DNA of 33,725 bases from Candidatus Pacearchaeota archaeon (GTDB lineage: Archaea > Nanobdellota > Nanobdellia > Pacearchaeales > GW2011-AR1): contig VGKS01000006.1 of assembly GCA_016866935.1 (NCBI GenBank), positions 1 to 33,725 on the forward strand. The letters run 5' to 3'. Position 1 is the stretch's first letter. The number at the start of each line of letters is the position of its first letter. The position numbers and the translations under genes are program-made. Below the pieces are notes generated by a model. The model was not told the origin of the DNA and made no database searches. It worked only from the letters and a program-made list of their open reading frames with translations. This document shows positions 1 through 8,605 of this stretch, piece by piece.

Positions 1-2214
1 AAAAGGGAAACTTATTCCAGGAATAGGTACAAATTTTCCATAACCTTGAAGATCATCTTGGTCTCCACCCCATACAAGAATAACGGATTCATCAGCCCCA
101 TAGAATTTTCTAGAATCTTCGTAAAGACTTACTATTTCATTAATTTTAGGATTAGGATTATATTGAAAGACTCCTCCTACATTTATGAAAAATTCTCCTC
201 CTAAACTAGTCGCTGTAGTAACATCAAGATATTTTGCATTTTCAGAAATATTTCTTAATCTAAAAGGAGTTTTAATCATCTCCTTACTTTGTTGTATCTC
301 TTTAAACTTATCAGCTATATTTATCCAGGTTTCATCTCCAGTAAATGTAGTTCCTTTGCCAACCCCTATTCTAAAAGCGTAAGGCATTTTGTAATTAAAG
401 TTGCTATAATTAAAATCATCTGGAAAGAAAACCCACGCAGAATTTTTGAATGCGCCTTCCTCTCCCTGATAACTATATCCTTTAGCATAAGTAAAATTAT
501 CCAGAGCAAGGCCATAAATATAATCTCCATTTTGATTCCAGTAACCCATCCAGAAATCTATCCAAGATGCATCATTAGTTCTAATTCCCTCTCCGTCAAC
601 TCCCATATCAGCAAAACTCCAAAGAAACCCCTGTCCTTGAACCCCGCAAGGAATTTGACCTTCAGCTAAAGGCTGGAAAAACCCAGGGCATAAATATCTA
701 GAACCTCTTGTTAGTACATTATATCCAGGATTCCTAACGGTTTCATGGACCCTATCTACCATTATTGCACTTTCATTAACAGAAGGATCATCTAAAATAG
801 TTTGATAAACCAATACTAACTTGATACTATAATTAAAAACACTGACATTATTCATAGAAAAGTTCATCTCAAAATGAGGTTTATCATTTTCCAAAAAGTA
901 TTTCTGAACAAAATCGAACTTATTATTTGAGTCTATTTGGCATCCTGGCCAAGTTACACTCAACACTTGAGAATTAGGTTGATTTTGTATAGAAAACTTA
1001 ACATTATTGCAGTTTCCTTTAAATGGATTGAATAAATCTTGGTCATCACTAAATATGTAGTTATCCAAGGGATTATCTATTCCTAATTGACTAGTGGAAT
1101 TGATTTTTCTAAAGATCATCCTCCAAGGAAATACGTTTTGAATATTGTGGATGTATCCGGTATCTTTATTTTCTATTATCTTGATGTTTCCGCTATCTCC
1201 ATCAAATATTATCTTAACTTTACTATTCTCTAATATTCGATCAGGGTTAATAATATTCTTTACTTCAAAATAAAGTTTGTTTGATTTTAATCTTTTATAA
1301 TTGTGATTCATATTTGGATATCTTGGAGGATTATCAAAATATACTTTATGAGGTCCGATGCTGTAATCATTTGCATTCAAATTTATCTTGAAATTTCCCG
1401 TAGGCGTTTGAGCTAAAGTATATGTGCTAGGATCAACATAAATATCATCAACATATAATTTTGAATTAGATGGATAGAAATTATTTCCAAAGATTTCTAT
1501 ATTCCCTCCTTGTGGAACTATTGAATCAGTTATATGTATTAAGTCAGGATATTTGATAGAGGTCTCATTTATATTGAATGTGTTCGATTTTACATTGCCT
1601 TCATTAACTACTTTGACCTGTTTTCCAACTAACAATTCTTCTCTGCTTAGATTAAGCTCTATTTTTCTATCGTCCCTGGAAAAGACTCTTGATGTCAAAT
1701 CGACTCCATCCAGGATAATCTTGGATTCGATATCAAAGTTATTTCCCCATACTCTTACTGGAACGATTTCTAAATTCAAAGGATTTTGTAGATTTATAGG
1801 AGTAACTTGAACAATATCAGGGTTAGGAGGAGCGACTCCAGATCTTATCTCAAAAGAGTGAGGATTACTCTCATCAGTTCCATTAGTAAATGAAATATTT
1901 GCAGAAATCTCTGGAATTCCTGCAGGGAAAATCAATCTAACTTCTTCATCGCTTATAAAATTTATAGTATAAAATAAGGGGTTAAGTATAAAACTAGATC
2001 CTCCAATTATAACTTTGAGTTGCATATTTTGTGAAAAACCGCTCCCCGTAACAATAGACTCGCTTGCCTGAGAATTGTAGACTATAAATGGAGTTATCTC
2101 GGTTATTATAATCTCTGGACCTGGTTGCAACAATACTTTCGTATTGAAAAGATAAAACATGAAAGCAGCCAAAAGTAGTGTAAATACAACTACAAAAAGT
2201 ATGTACCTCTTCAT
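1..2214 (-). CDS. giant IPT/TIG-domain surface protein, copy A (partial, C-terminal half off the left edge)
   Basis: The frame is open from ATG 2214 to base 1 (738 codons, no stop; I checked every triplet). It starts with a short basic stretch and a membrane or signal segment at about residues 5-24, then beta-rich repeats that look like IPT/TIG modules at about 40-130, 140-210 and 215-290, with motifs such as GSGFS, VWGNNF and IFGNNF. From about residue 310 a larger globular region begins. It is very similar along its whole length to the gene at 29230-33725: 5 differences in the first 60 bases against 31567-31626. By the paralogue, a globular domain possibly of glycoside-hydrolase type, a Ca-binding Asp-rich stretch and a C-terminal membrane helix should lie beyond base 1. 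Probably displayed on the outer face of the cell. Substrate or partner unknown. Confidence 0.85.
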   Translation of the reverse strand, partial: MKRYILFVVVFTLLLAAFMFYLFNTKVLLQPGPEIIITEITPFIVYNSQASESIVTGSGFSQNMQLKVIIGGSSFILNPLFYTINFISDEEVRLIFPAGIPEISANISFTNGTDESNPHSFEIRSGVAPPNPDIVQVTPINLQNPLNLEIVPVRVWGNNFDIESKIILDGVDLTSRVFSRDDRKIELNLSREELLVGKQVKVVNEGNVKSNTFNINETSIKYPDLIHITDSIVPQGGNIEIFGNNFYPSNSKLYVDDIYVDPSTYTLAQTPTGNFKINLNANDYSIGPHKVYFDNPPRYPNMNHNYKRLKSNKLYFEVKNIINPDRILENSKVKIIFDGDSGNIKIIENKDTGYIHNIQNVFPWRMIFRKINSTSQLGIDNPLDNYIFSDDQDLFNPFKGNCNNVKFSIQNQPNSQVLSVTWPGCQIDSNNKFDFVQKYFLENDKPHFEMNFSMNNVSVFNYSIKLVLVYQTILDDPSVNESAIMVDRVHETVRNPGYNVLTRGSRYLCPGFFQPLAEGQIPCGVQGQGFLWSFADMGVDGEGIRTNDASWIDFWMGYWNQNGDYIYGLALDNFTYAKGYSYQGEEGAFKNSAWVFFPDDFNYSNFNYKMPYAFRIGVGKGTTFTGDETWINIADKFKEIQQSKEMIKTPFRLRNISENAKYLDVTTATSLGGEFFINVGGVFQYNPNPKINEIVSLYEDSRKFYGADESVILVWGGDQDDLQGYGKFVPIPGISFPF

Positions 2215-2257
2215 CGATAATTTAGAGATTAGGCATTATATAAATATTTAAGATTCT

Positions 2258-2551
2258 TTATTTCTTCATAAACTTCTTATAGATAAAACTAACAACGAAA
2301 GACAGTAAAATAAACTCAATAATTGTAACTAAGCTCATAATAATGAAAGATAATGCTGTTCTATCATTACTAAGAGCAATAAAGCTCTGAGGTATTATAG
2401 GTAGATAAAATATCCAACCCCCTGTTTGACATAAAAATGTGTCTGGAATAACAGAACCCTCTATAGGATTCCAATAACAATATTTCATCCCCATGATTCC
2501 CCCTACTGAAAATATAACTCCTAAAACAAATCCAATAACTATGGCTTTCAT
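2258..2551 (-). CDS. small membrane protein, unknown
   Basis: 97 residues from ATG 2551; a TTG three bases further upstream is also possible. Hydrophobic segments lie at about residues 2-20 and 65-92, with a less certain one near 43-58 and a basic C-terminal KKFMKK. It contains Cys residues at about 25 and 41, separated by a Pro/Gly-containing loop probably outside the membrane. It begins only 7 bases after the stop of the TrmB-family regulator, so the two are probably co-transcribed. I recognise no family. Confidence 0.6.
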   Translation of the reverse strand: MKAIVIGFVLGVIFSVGGIMGMKYCYWNPIEGSVIPDTFLCQTGGWIFYLPIIPQSFIALSNDRTALSFIIMSLVTIIEFILLSFVVSFIYKKFMKK

Positions 2552-2558
2552 CAACCAA

Positions 2559-3377
2559 TCAAACTTTTAATTTAGAAACAGGAGTTAAATCTTTCCATGT
2601 ATTTTCAACCATTTGATTCAAAGATTTTGCAAAATAATCGCTTGATATCCAAGCAGCGAAATCATAATTAGGATGTACGGTTTTATCATCAAGGAGCATT
2701 AATACCATCTGCTCATTATCAACTATTGCAAATCTTCCATGTGATTTATCAAGATGTCTTACATCAGCAAGTTTTGAAAGATCACGGGCAAATTTAATAT
2801 TATCAGAGTTTATTGGAGCAGCTATCTTCAATGTTACCCCTCTTTTTTTAGCTTTTTCAAGACTTGGCATTAATGACTCAAATTTTCTTCCAAGACCATC
2901 AGCAGTTGTCATAATAACCGCGCTCTTCTTTGCGTTACGAAGCATCATATCCATATGAGAATAAATGTTCTGTCTTCCTTTCAAACTTCCAGATAAATCT
3001 GAAGGCTCCACATACTTAACACCATTGTCATATAATGAAGCAAGCTCATTCAAAACATCTCCACCCTTTATTTCTTCAAGATACTTTGTTTTTTCTTGAG
3101 CCACAGTAAGCATATGCTTTTTCACTCGATCCACTACCTCATCAGGCTTAAGCGCTAAGAATTTTATTGGTTTTCCAAGTTTCATTACTACAAATCCTTT
3201 CTTTTCAAGAGATTCAAGGATATCATATGTTCTTGACCTCGGAACATCAGATATAGTACTTAACTCTCCAGCTGTAGAAACCCCCCTTGAAAGTAGAGAC
3301 GTCCAAACTTTAACTTCGTAAAGGTTAAGATCAAATATCTTTCTTAATCTACTCAAAAATTCCGCATTAACAATCAT
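2559..3377 (-). CDS. TrmB-family transcriptional regulator 1
   Basis: 272 residues. The N-terminal winged helix-turn-helix (about residues 8-75: LNLYEVKVWTSLL, then VPRSRTYDILESLEKKGFV) is the TrmB-type DNA-binding domain. A coiled linker (about 80-110) leads to a C-terminal ligand-sensing domain like that of TrmB proteins (about 125-265, with HGRFAIVDNEQMVLM and AAWISSDYFAKSL). Family members sense sugars or other metabolites; nothing here shows the ligand. A TATA-like ATTTAAAT lies about 27 bases before the ATG, so the message is probably leaderless. The next gene downstream is a small membrane protein, a possible co-regulated partner. Confidence 0.88.
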   Translation of the reverse strand: MIVNAEFLSRLRKIFDLNLYEVKVWTSLLSRGVSTAGELSTISDVPRSRTYDILESLEKKGFVVMKLGKPIKFLALKPDEVVDRVKKHMLTVAQEKTKYLEEIKGGDVLNELASLYDNGVKYVEPSDLSGSLKGRQNIYSHMDMMLRNAKKSAVIMTTADGLGRKFESLMPSLEKAKKRGVTLKIAAPINSDNIKFARDLSKLADVRHLDKSHGRFAIVDNEQMVLMLLDDKTVHPNYDFAAWISSDYFAKSLNQMVENTWKDLTPVSKLKV

Positions 3378-3398
3378 TAATGGAAATACGACTGCCTA

Positions 3399-3409
3399 CT
3401 ATTTAAATG
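3399..3409 (-). promoter_or_regulatory. TATA-like box of TrmB regulator 1
   Basis: ATTTAAAT on the minus strand, centred about 27 bases before the ATG at 3377. There is no Shine-Dalgarno motif between box and start, which is the archaeal leaderless arrangement. Confidence 0.45.
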
Positions 3410-3428
3410 TTCTCGAAAATTTTACCCT

Positions 3429-6212
3429 TTAAAAGTTAAATAAAATTTCCTCTTCTTTTATTTTAAAAGAAATCATATCTTTACCTTTACCGTCGGAAAG
3501 AAGCATCTTACTAGCTCCAACTCTTTTAGCAATAAAATCATTGAAAGGACCTAAGTCTTTCTTAAGTTTATCACTTAGGTGCAACTCCAAAGTAATTCTT
3601 TCTTCTTTCTTCATATTTCTTTCCTTTCTAACTGATTGTATCTTTCTAGCAATTTCACGCGCAAAACCTTCTGCTTCTAATTCAGGAGTAATGTTCATGT
3701 CAAGTTGAGTTTCTTTTGCTTTTTTATCAAACAGAACCTGTTTTACATTAATTTCTTCTGCAATAATATCTGCAAATTCACTAGAGAGCTTTTCCCCAGC
3801 AACAGTTAATGTAGCCAGAGGTTGTCTAACAGGGAGTTTGTTCTGATCCCTAATCTTTAGAGCGGCACTAACCACTTCACGAGCTTTAGACATTTCTTCT
3901 AACAATCTTTTATTTACATCCTTATTGCTGTATTTAGGCCATTCTTGTAAATGTACTGATTCTTTTCCCCCCAAATCTCTATAGATTTTCTCAGAAACAA
4001 AAGGCAATATGGGGGCTATTATTTTAGCAGTTTCTATAAGGACATGTTTTAGGACTCCTCGAGCTATATCATCATCTCCTTCATTGAATCTTTCCCTGCT
4101 TCTACGAACATACCACGTTGACAAGTCATCTACAAACTTAGTAATTTCTTTTGCAACAACCATAGTATTATAGCTATCAAAACCTTCGGTAACTTGCACT
4201 GATAATTCTGCAAGTCTAGATAAAATCCATTCGTCTAAATGATTGTGTTTTTTAGGCATTACGGCTTTTCCTTTAGAGTTCATCAAGTAAAAGTTGAGAG
4301 TATTAAGCAAAATTAAAATTACCTTTTTATGAACCTCTTCAACCCCCCTTTCAGAGAAATTAATATCTTCAGCAGCCATTATCGGAGAGCTAAGAAGGTA
4401 AAAGCGCAGAGCATCAGCACCATATTTACTTATCAATATCATAGGATCAGGATAATTGCCTTTTGATTTAGACATCTTTTGGCCATCAGAAGCAAGTATT
4501 GTTCCTGTGGTTATGACATTCTTGAAAGGGTTTTTATTAAAAAGTAATGTGGAATCAGCAAGCATATAGTAAAACCATGTTCTTGTCTGAGCAATATATT
4601 CGGCAACAAAATCTCCGGGAAAACTCTTATGGAACCAATCTTTATTCTCAAATGGATAGTGGACTTGTGCAAAAGGCATCAAACCAGACTCAAACCAGCA
4701 ATCCAAAACCTCAGAGACTCTAGTCATTTCTTGTCCACATTTACAATTTAGCTTAACTTTATCCATGCTAGGCTTATGCAAATCAATTTTCTTAGGAAAG
4801 TTTATTGCATTTTTCCTTAGCTCTTCTATACTTCCAATTATTTTTTGCTCTCCGCAATTACATTTCCATATAGGTATAACTGAAGCCCAATATCTATTTC
4901 TCGAAATATTCCAATCTGGAGCATTTAACACATTGTTCTTGAATCTTCCATCTTTCAAGTGAGAAGGGTACCAATTAATCTTTTCATTATTTTTTAATAT
5001 ATCTTTTTTAACTTTTTGAATGTCTATAAACAATGAAGGCAAAGGAGTGTAGAATAAAGGAGTCTCACATCTATAGCAAAATGGATAACTATGCTTGTGT
5101 GATTGTTTTTTATAGAGAATATTTCTTACCTCTAAATCTCTAATCACTTCTTTATCAAGTGATTTGAACCACAACCCTTTCCATCCATTAATGTTAAATT
5201 TGAACTTTCCATCCATTCCGATATGCTCAATTAAAGGCAGATGATGTTTCTTTATCATTTCGTAATCAAATTCTCCATAAGCAGCCATATGAACGATACC
5301 GGTACCATCAGTTACAGTAACGTTTTCATTGTCGTCAATGACGTAGTGCCCTTTTTCATTACTTTCAACGTAATAAAGGGGATCATATTCTATTCCAGCC
5401 AAGTCTTTTCCTTTGAAAGTCTCTAGAACTTTATGTTCACCATTTAGTTCATTAAGTCTATCAGCAACTAAGATGTAAACTTCGTTATTATTCCTGACTT
5501 TTACATATTTCGCATCAGTTTTAACAGCAAGTGCAACGTTTCCAATTAAAGTCCATGGAGTTGTTGTCCATGCTAAGAAATATTCATTTTTGTTTTTTAT
5601 TTTGAATTTGACAATTACAGATTGTTCCGTAACATCTTTGTAAGAATTATCCATAGCAATCTCCGCATTTGCAAGAGGAGTCTCACATCTTGAACAATAC
5701 ATCAAAACCTTTCTTCCCTCATAAATCAATCCTTTATCATAAATCTCCTTGAAGGCCCACCAAACAGATTCCATATAATTAATATCCATTGTTTTGTAAG
5801 AGTTATCAAAGTCAACCCATCTTCCTAATCGTTCAACAAAACCTTTCCAATCACTAACAAACCCCAATACAGACTTTTCACATTCATTACAAAATTTCTC
5901 AACTCCAAGAGCTTCAATATCTTTCTTACTTTTGAATCCTAGTTTTTTCTCAACAATATTCTCAATTGGTAACCCATGGCAATCCCAACCCCAGACTCTT
6001 TCGACTTTATGTCCTTTCATCGTCCAGTATCTCGGGATGGTATCTTTTATTGTACTAGAGAGTAAATGCCCATAATGAGGCAAGCCAGTAGCAAAAGGAG
6101 GACCATCATAAAAAACATAATTCTTTTTCTTTCCCTTTAGTGACTTTTCAAAAATTTTATCCTTCGCCCAGAATTTGAGTATCTCAAGTTCTATTTCATT
6201 AATATTGCTCAT
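3429..6212 (-). CDS. ileS: isoleucyl-tRNA synthetase
   Basis: 927 residues. It charges tRNA-Ile in the cytoplasm. The class I signature is PHYGHLL (about residue 45) and the second is KMSKSKG (about 590). WGWDCHGLPIE is the typical IleRS block after the HIGH motif, and WTTTPWTL marks the start of the CP1 editing domain. Paired Cys motifs (CSRCETPLAN, CYRCETPLFY, CNCG, CKCG) are probable zinc sites in the connective region. The anticodon-binding helices follow after about residue 640. HYGH in place of HIGH and the overall order are those of archaeal/eukaryotic-type IleRS, though 927 residues is short for that group, as often in reduced archaea. A GGGAG ribosome-binding site precedes the ATG, and a small membrane protein gene lies 32 bases upstream on the same strand. 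Confidence 0.97.
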   Translation of the reverse strand: MSNINEIELEILKFWAKDKIFEKSLKGKKKNYVFYDGPPFATGLPHYGHLLSSTIKDTIPRYWTMKGHKVERVWGWDCHGLPIENIVEKKLGFKSKKDIEALGVEKFCNECEKSVLGFVSDWKGFVERLGRWVDFDNSYKTMDINYMESVWWAFKEIYDKGLIYEGRKVLMYCSRCETPLANAEIAMDNSYKDVTEQSVIVKFKIKNKNEYFLAWTTTPWTLIGNVALAVKTDAKYVKVRNNNEVYILVADRLNELNGEHKVLETFKGKDLAGIEYDPLYYVESNEKGHYVIDDNENVTVTDGTGIVHMAAYGEFDYEMIKKHHLPLIEHIGMDGKFKFNINGWKGLWFKSLDKEVIRDLEVRNILYKKQSHKHSYPFCYRCETPLFYTPLPSLFIDIQKVKKDILKNNEKINWYPSHLKDGRFKNNVLNAPDWNISRNRYWASVIPIWKCNCGEQKIIGSIEELRKNAINFPKKIDLHKPSMDKVKLNCKCGQEMTRVSEVLDCWFESGLMPFAQVHYPFENKDWFHKSFPGDFVAEYIAQTRTWFYYMLADSTLLFNKNPFKNVITTGTILASDGQKMSKSKGNYPDPMILISKYGADALRFYLLSSPIMAAEDINFSERGVEEVHKKVILILLNTLNFYLMNSKGKAVMPKKHNHLDEWILSRLAELSVQVTEGFDSYNTMVVAKEITKFVDDLSTWYVRRSRERFNEGDDDIARGVLKHVLIETAKIIAPILPFVSEKIYRDLGGKESVHLQEWPKYSNKDVNKRLLEEMSKAREVVSAALKIRDQNKLPVRQPLATLTVAGEKLSSEFADIIAEEINVKQVLFDKKAKETQLDMNITPELEAEGFAREIARKIQSVRKERNMKKEERITLELHLSDKLKKDLGPFNDFIAKRVGASKMLLSDGKGKDMISFKIKEEEILFNF

Positions 6213-6244
6213 GATAATACTCCCTTAAAACCACCTTTTATAGT

Positions 6245-6499
6245 TTATCTATTTCTAGGTTTAGCCCAGCGTTTATCATATCTCTTTAACAGGCTAATAT
6301 AACTTACAATAATAATAAATCCAAGACTTACAGTAATAACCTCATCGTAGAAAGAAAATACCATCATGAAAACAAAAGATATCTCTGTTAGCAATTTTAT
6401 ATAAATAAATCCATCTATAAGTTCGTCATGTGCAAGTTTTGCAATAACAAATCCGGTAGGAATTGCTAGAACTAAAATTAATAAATAAAAAATCATCAT
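6245..6499 (-). CDS. small three-helix membrane protein, unknown
   Basis: 84 residues with hydrophobic segments at about 2-20, 35-50 and 54-70 and a strongly basic tail (KRYDKRWAKPRNR). The tail should lie on the cytoplasmic side by the positive-inside rule. It sits 32 bases upstream of ileS on the same strand and may share its transcript. ATG 6499 is followed directly by a second ATG. No family recognised. Confidence 0.6.
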   Translation of the reverse strand: MMIFYLLILVLAIPTGFVIAKLAHDELIDGFIYIKLLTEISFVFMMVFSFYDEVITVSLGFIIIVSYISLLKRYDKRWAKPRNR

Positions 6500-6559
6500 G
6501 TCAAAATTATTATAGTTTTCAATGAATTTAAATTTATCTAGCTATAATTTTGAGCATGC

Positions 6560-6583
6560 AAAAAACCAACTGCAAGGTTTTTT
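6560..6583 (-). terminator. hairpin plus U-tract after the CBS-domain gene
   Basis: AAAAAACC at 6560-6567 and GGTTTTTT at 6576-6583 form a perfect 8-bp stem around an 8-base loop. It starts immediately after the TGA at 6584-6586. Read on the minus strand it ends in a T run, as a terminator for the CBS gene should. Confidence 0.6.
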
Positions 6584-6955
6584 TCATTCTATCAAAAAGT
6601 CATCTTCATCCCAGACTTTAAGTAAATCCTTAGAATCTAGTATCCCCACAAGCTTTCCTTTATTATCAACAACAGGGAATATTCCTATCTCTTTTTCCCT
6701 TACTAATTCTATAGCTTTCTGTATTTTATCATCATCTTTTACAGTTATAACGCTTTTAGTCATTATTTCAAAAACTTTCTTTGGCTGTCCAAAATACTTT
6801 ATCAAATCGTGATGAGTAACTATGCCTACTATTTTCTCATCTCTTACAACAATTAGGCTATTAATAGAATATTTATTCATAACTTTAGCAGCATCTGACA
6901 AAGTAACATCTTTCTCAGTAACAACTGGTTTCTTCATCAAGTCTTTTATTTTCAT
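6584..6955 (-). CDS. CBS-domain pair protein
   Basis: 123 residues from ATG 6955, chosen because AGGAGG lies 8 bases before it; a longer frame to 6994 has no such site. Two CBS motifs fill the protein: about residues 1-58 (MKKPVVTEKDVTLSDAA, then IVGIVTHHDLIK) and 62-120 (MTKSVITVKDDDKIQKAIE, then LVGILDSKDLLK). Such pairs bind adenine nucleotides (AMP, ATP or SAM) and act as energy sensors, alone or on a partner. No partner domain is fused here, so the target is unknown. It is followed at once by a hairpin terminator. Confidence 0.92.
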   Translation of the reverse strand: MKIKDLMKKPVVTEKDVTLSDAAKVMNKYSINSLIVVRDEKIVGIVTHHDLIKYFGQPKKVFEIMTKSVITVKDDDKIQKAIELVREKEIGIFPVVDNKGKLVGILDSKDLLKVWDEDDFLIE

Positions 6956-7028
6956 GTCAATATTCCTCCTTCTTTTCGGAATATTGAGCATCAAAAGTTT
7001 TAAATCTTGTTAACAAAAACTTTTTCAT

Positions 7029-7080
7029 GTTTAATTCCTTCTTCGTAATGCGAGTGAAGACGAGCCAGCAGGAATTAAAC
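7029..7080. repeat. two-step inverted repeat (possible structured RNA or terminator)
   Basis: GTTTAATTCCT at 7029-7039 pairs perfectly with AGGAATTAAAC at 7070-7080. Inside it, TCTTC at 7040-7044 pairs with GAAGA at 7056-7060, leaving a 9-base bulge (7061-7069) on one side. The element lies between the cyclophilin stop (7158) and the CBS start (6955). Its interior is richer in G+C than the surroundings. There is no U-tract directly behind the stem on either strand, so a simple intrinsic terminator is not the obvious reading. Confidence 0.55.
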
Positions 7081-7157
7081 TATTGAAATTATCAAATTTC
7101 ATATTTTGAAAATTCTTAATTTGGGTTGTCAACTTTAACCTCTTTATTTTCATAGTC

Positions 7158-7760
7158 TTAAATCACCTTAGCACTAATTATAACTACATCTTCAAGAGGT
7201 TTATCTTGAGAATTTGTTTTAACATCGGCTATAACATCAATAACCTCAAGTCCTTCTATTATTTTACCAAAAACAGGATGTCTTCCATCTAAGAAATTAT
7301 TATCTACAAGATTTATGAAGAATTGGCTTCCTCCAGTATTTGGTCCGGCATTAGCCATGGATATTGTTCCTCTATCATTCTTATCAAGATTTGTTTGTGT
7401 AAATTCATCTGGTATCTTCCAAGTGTTTTTAGAGTTCGGATTTCCATAACCTTGATGATATTCTGCTGCCCTTCCACCCATACCAGTTCCTGTTGGATCT
7501 CCTCCTTGAATCATGAATCCATCTATTACTCTGTGAAAGATTACACCATCATAAAACTTTTCATTGACTAATTTAACAAAGTTTCCTCCAGTAATGGGCA
7601 TCTGGCCTGTATAAATCTCTAAGACCATTGTTCCTTTATTAGTTTCAAGCTGAACCTTAGTTGTTTTTGATACCATTGTGTTTGAAAAGACTATTGCTAG
7701 TATTATAACTACTGCTACAACAGACCCTATTAAAACTTTTTTATTCTTTATCAATTTCAT
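7158..7760 (-). CDS. membrane-anchored cyclophilin-type peptidyl-prolyl isomerase
   Basis: 200 residues. One N-terminal hydrophobic helix (about residues 8-29, after a KLIKNKK start) should anchor it with the domain outside. The rest is a complete cyclophilin fold: FHRVIDGFMIQGGDPTGTG (about 75-93), ISMANAGPNTGGSQFFI (about 133-149) and FLDGRHPVFGKI (about 156-167). The catalytic Arg is in FHRV and the substrate-pocket residues in QGGD and SQFFI are present. The role is proline isomerisation during folding of exported proteins, fitting the surface proteins coded elsewhere in this window. It is a stand-alone gene about 30 bases after the next gene upstream. Confidence 0.95.
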   Translation of the reverse strand: MKLIKNKKVLIGSVVAVVIILAIVFSNTMVSKTTKVQLETNKGTMVLEIYTGQMPITGGNFVKLVNEKFYDGVIFHRVIDGFMIQGGDPTGTGMGGRAAEYHQGYGNPNSKNTWKIPDEFTQTNLDKNDRGTISMANAGPNTGGSQFFINLVDNNFLDGRHPVFGKIIEGLEVIDVIADVKTNSQDKPLEDVVIISAKVI

Positions 7761-7789
7761 AAAACAAAGAAAAATCTCTTATTAATAAA

Positions 7790-8482
7790 CTATTTCTTTG
7801 CAACTTTCCACAATAATTCAAAATACTTTCTATATCCTGAAGCAAATTCTTCCTGTTCAACAACAATCGCAAAAGGATTCTTTGCCCACAATATCATAGC
7901 AACACTATTTCCGTATATGTTAATAACCATATGACTCGTATATTTTTCAGCAAGATATCTTGTCTCAGCCAGAATTTTAGGATTAATACTTCTATCAGAA
8001 GTTATTACTTTTATATTGACCTTTTTCTCCTTTCTACGCTCATTAAACCATTTGAAATAATAGGGCATTTTCTCATAAGCCTGTCTATTGGCACCCAAAA
8101 TTAATATTTCTGGATGATCCAATTGAGACTCAAAAACCATTTTCAAACCATTTTTTCCACGGTAAAAATTAGTAGATTCATTTCTTTTAGTAGAATTGAA
8201 TTTTTGAGATAATTCAGAAATAAAAGGCATAAGATGATTCTTTTTCTGTTCTATCGAATCAATTATCCTATTAGGATTTACTGCTGAAAATACTCTCTTA
8301 TTATTTTCAAGTATGTATCCAATAAAACCCTTATTTATAAGAGTCTCAGTAACATCATATACTGTTCTTCTGTGCAATCCTGTTTTTCTTGATATTTTTC
8401 CTGCCTGGCTAGGTCCAATTTGTATCAAAGCAATGTAAATCTTTTCTTCATTTTCAGTCAAACCGGCATCTCTCAAATCCAT
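7790..8482 (-). CDS. TrmB-family transcriptional regulator 2
   Basis: 230 residues. The winged helix (about 5-65: LTENEEKIYIALIQIGPSQA, then LHRRTVYDVTETLINKGFI) is of TrmB type. A coiled segment at about 75-95 is followed by a C-terminal domain (about 105-225) with ILILGANRQAYEKMP, KVNIKVITSD and FAIVVEQEEFASGYRKYF, like the effector domain of the smaller TrmB-like regulators. It is divergent from the gene at 8606, and a perfect palindrome lies 41 bases before its start, a good candidate for its own operator. Effector unknown. Confidence 0.87.
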   Translation of the reverse strand: MDLRDAGLTENEEKIYIALIQIGPSQAGKISRKTGLHRRTVYDVTETLINKGFIGYILENNKRVFSAVNPNRIIDSIEQKKNHLMPFISELSQKFNSTKRNESTNFYRGKNGLKMVFESQLDHPEILILGANRQAYEKMPYYFKWFNERRKEKKVNIKVITSDRSINPKILAETRYLAEKYTSHMVINIYGNSVAMILWAKNPFAIVVEQEEFASGYRKYFELLWKVAKK

Positions 8483-8522
8483 AAATTTACTTGTTTTTGA
8501 TATTTTTAATTATTTCTAATGT

Positions 8523-8538
8523 GGTGATTTATATCACC
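8523..8538. promoter_or_regulatory. GGTGAT-4-ATCACC palindrome, candidate operator
   Basis: Perfect 6-bp inverted repeat around TTAT in the divergent gap between TrmB regulator 2 and the gene at 8606. It lies 41 bases before one start and 68 before the other. The position and symmetry suit a dimeric regulator controlling both genes. Inference only. Confidence 0.5.
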
Positions 8539-8605
8539 TCATAAATTAATCTTCTATTTTTTCAAAATATTTCTAAGAAGTGTAAGGGGAAAAAACAAAA
8601 CAAAA

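Noticed and set aside
2370-2558. Minus-strand 62-codon frame overlapping the small membrane protein
   Set aside because: It lies in another frame inside the membrane protein gene; composition (His, Ser, Tyr, Arg) is not protein-like, and the alternative frame has membrane helices.
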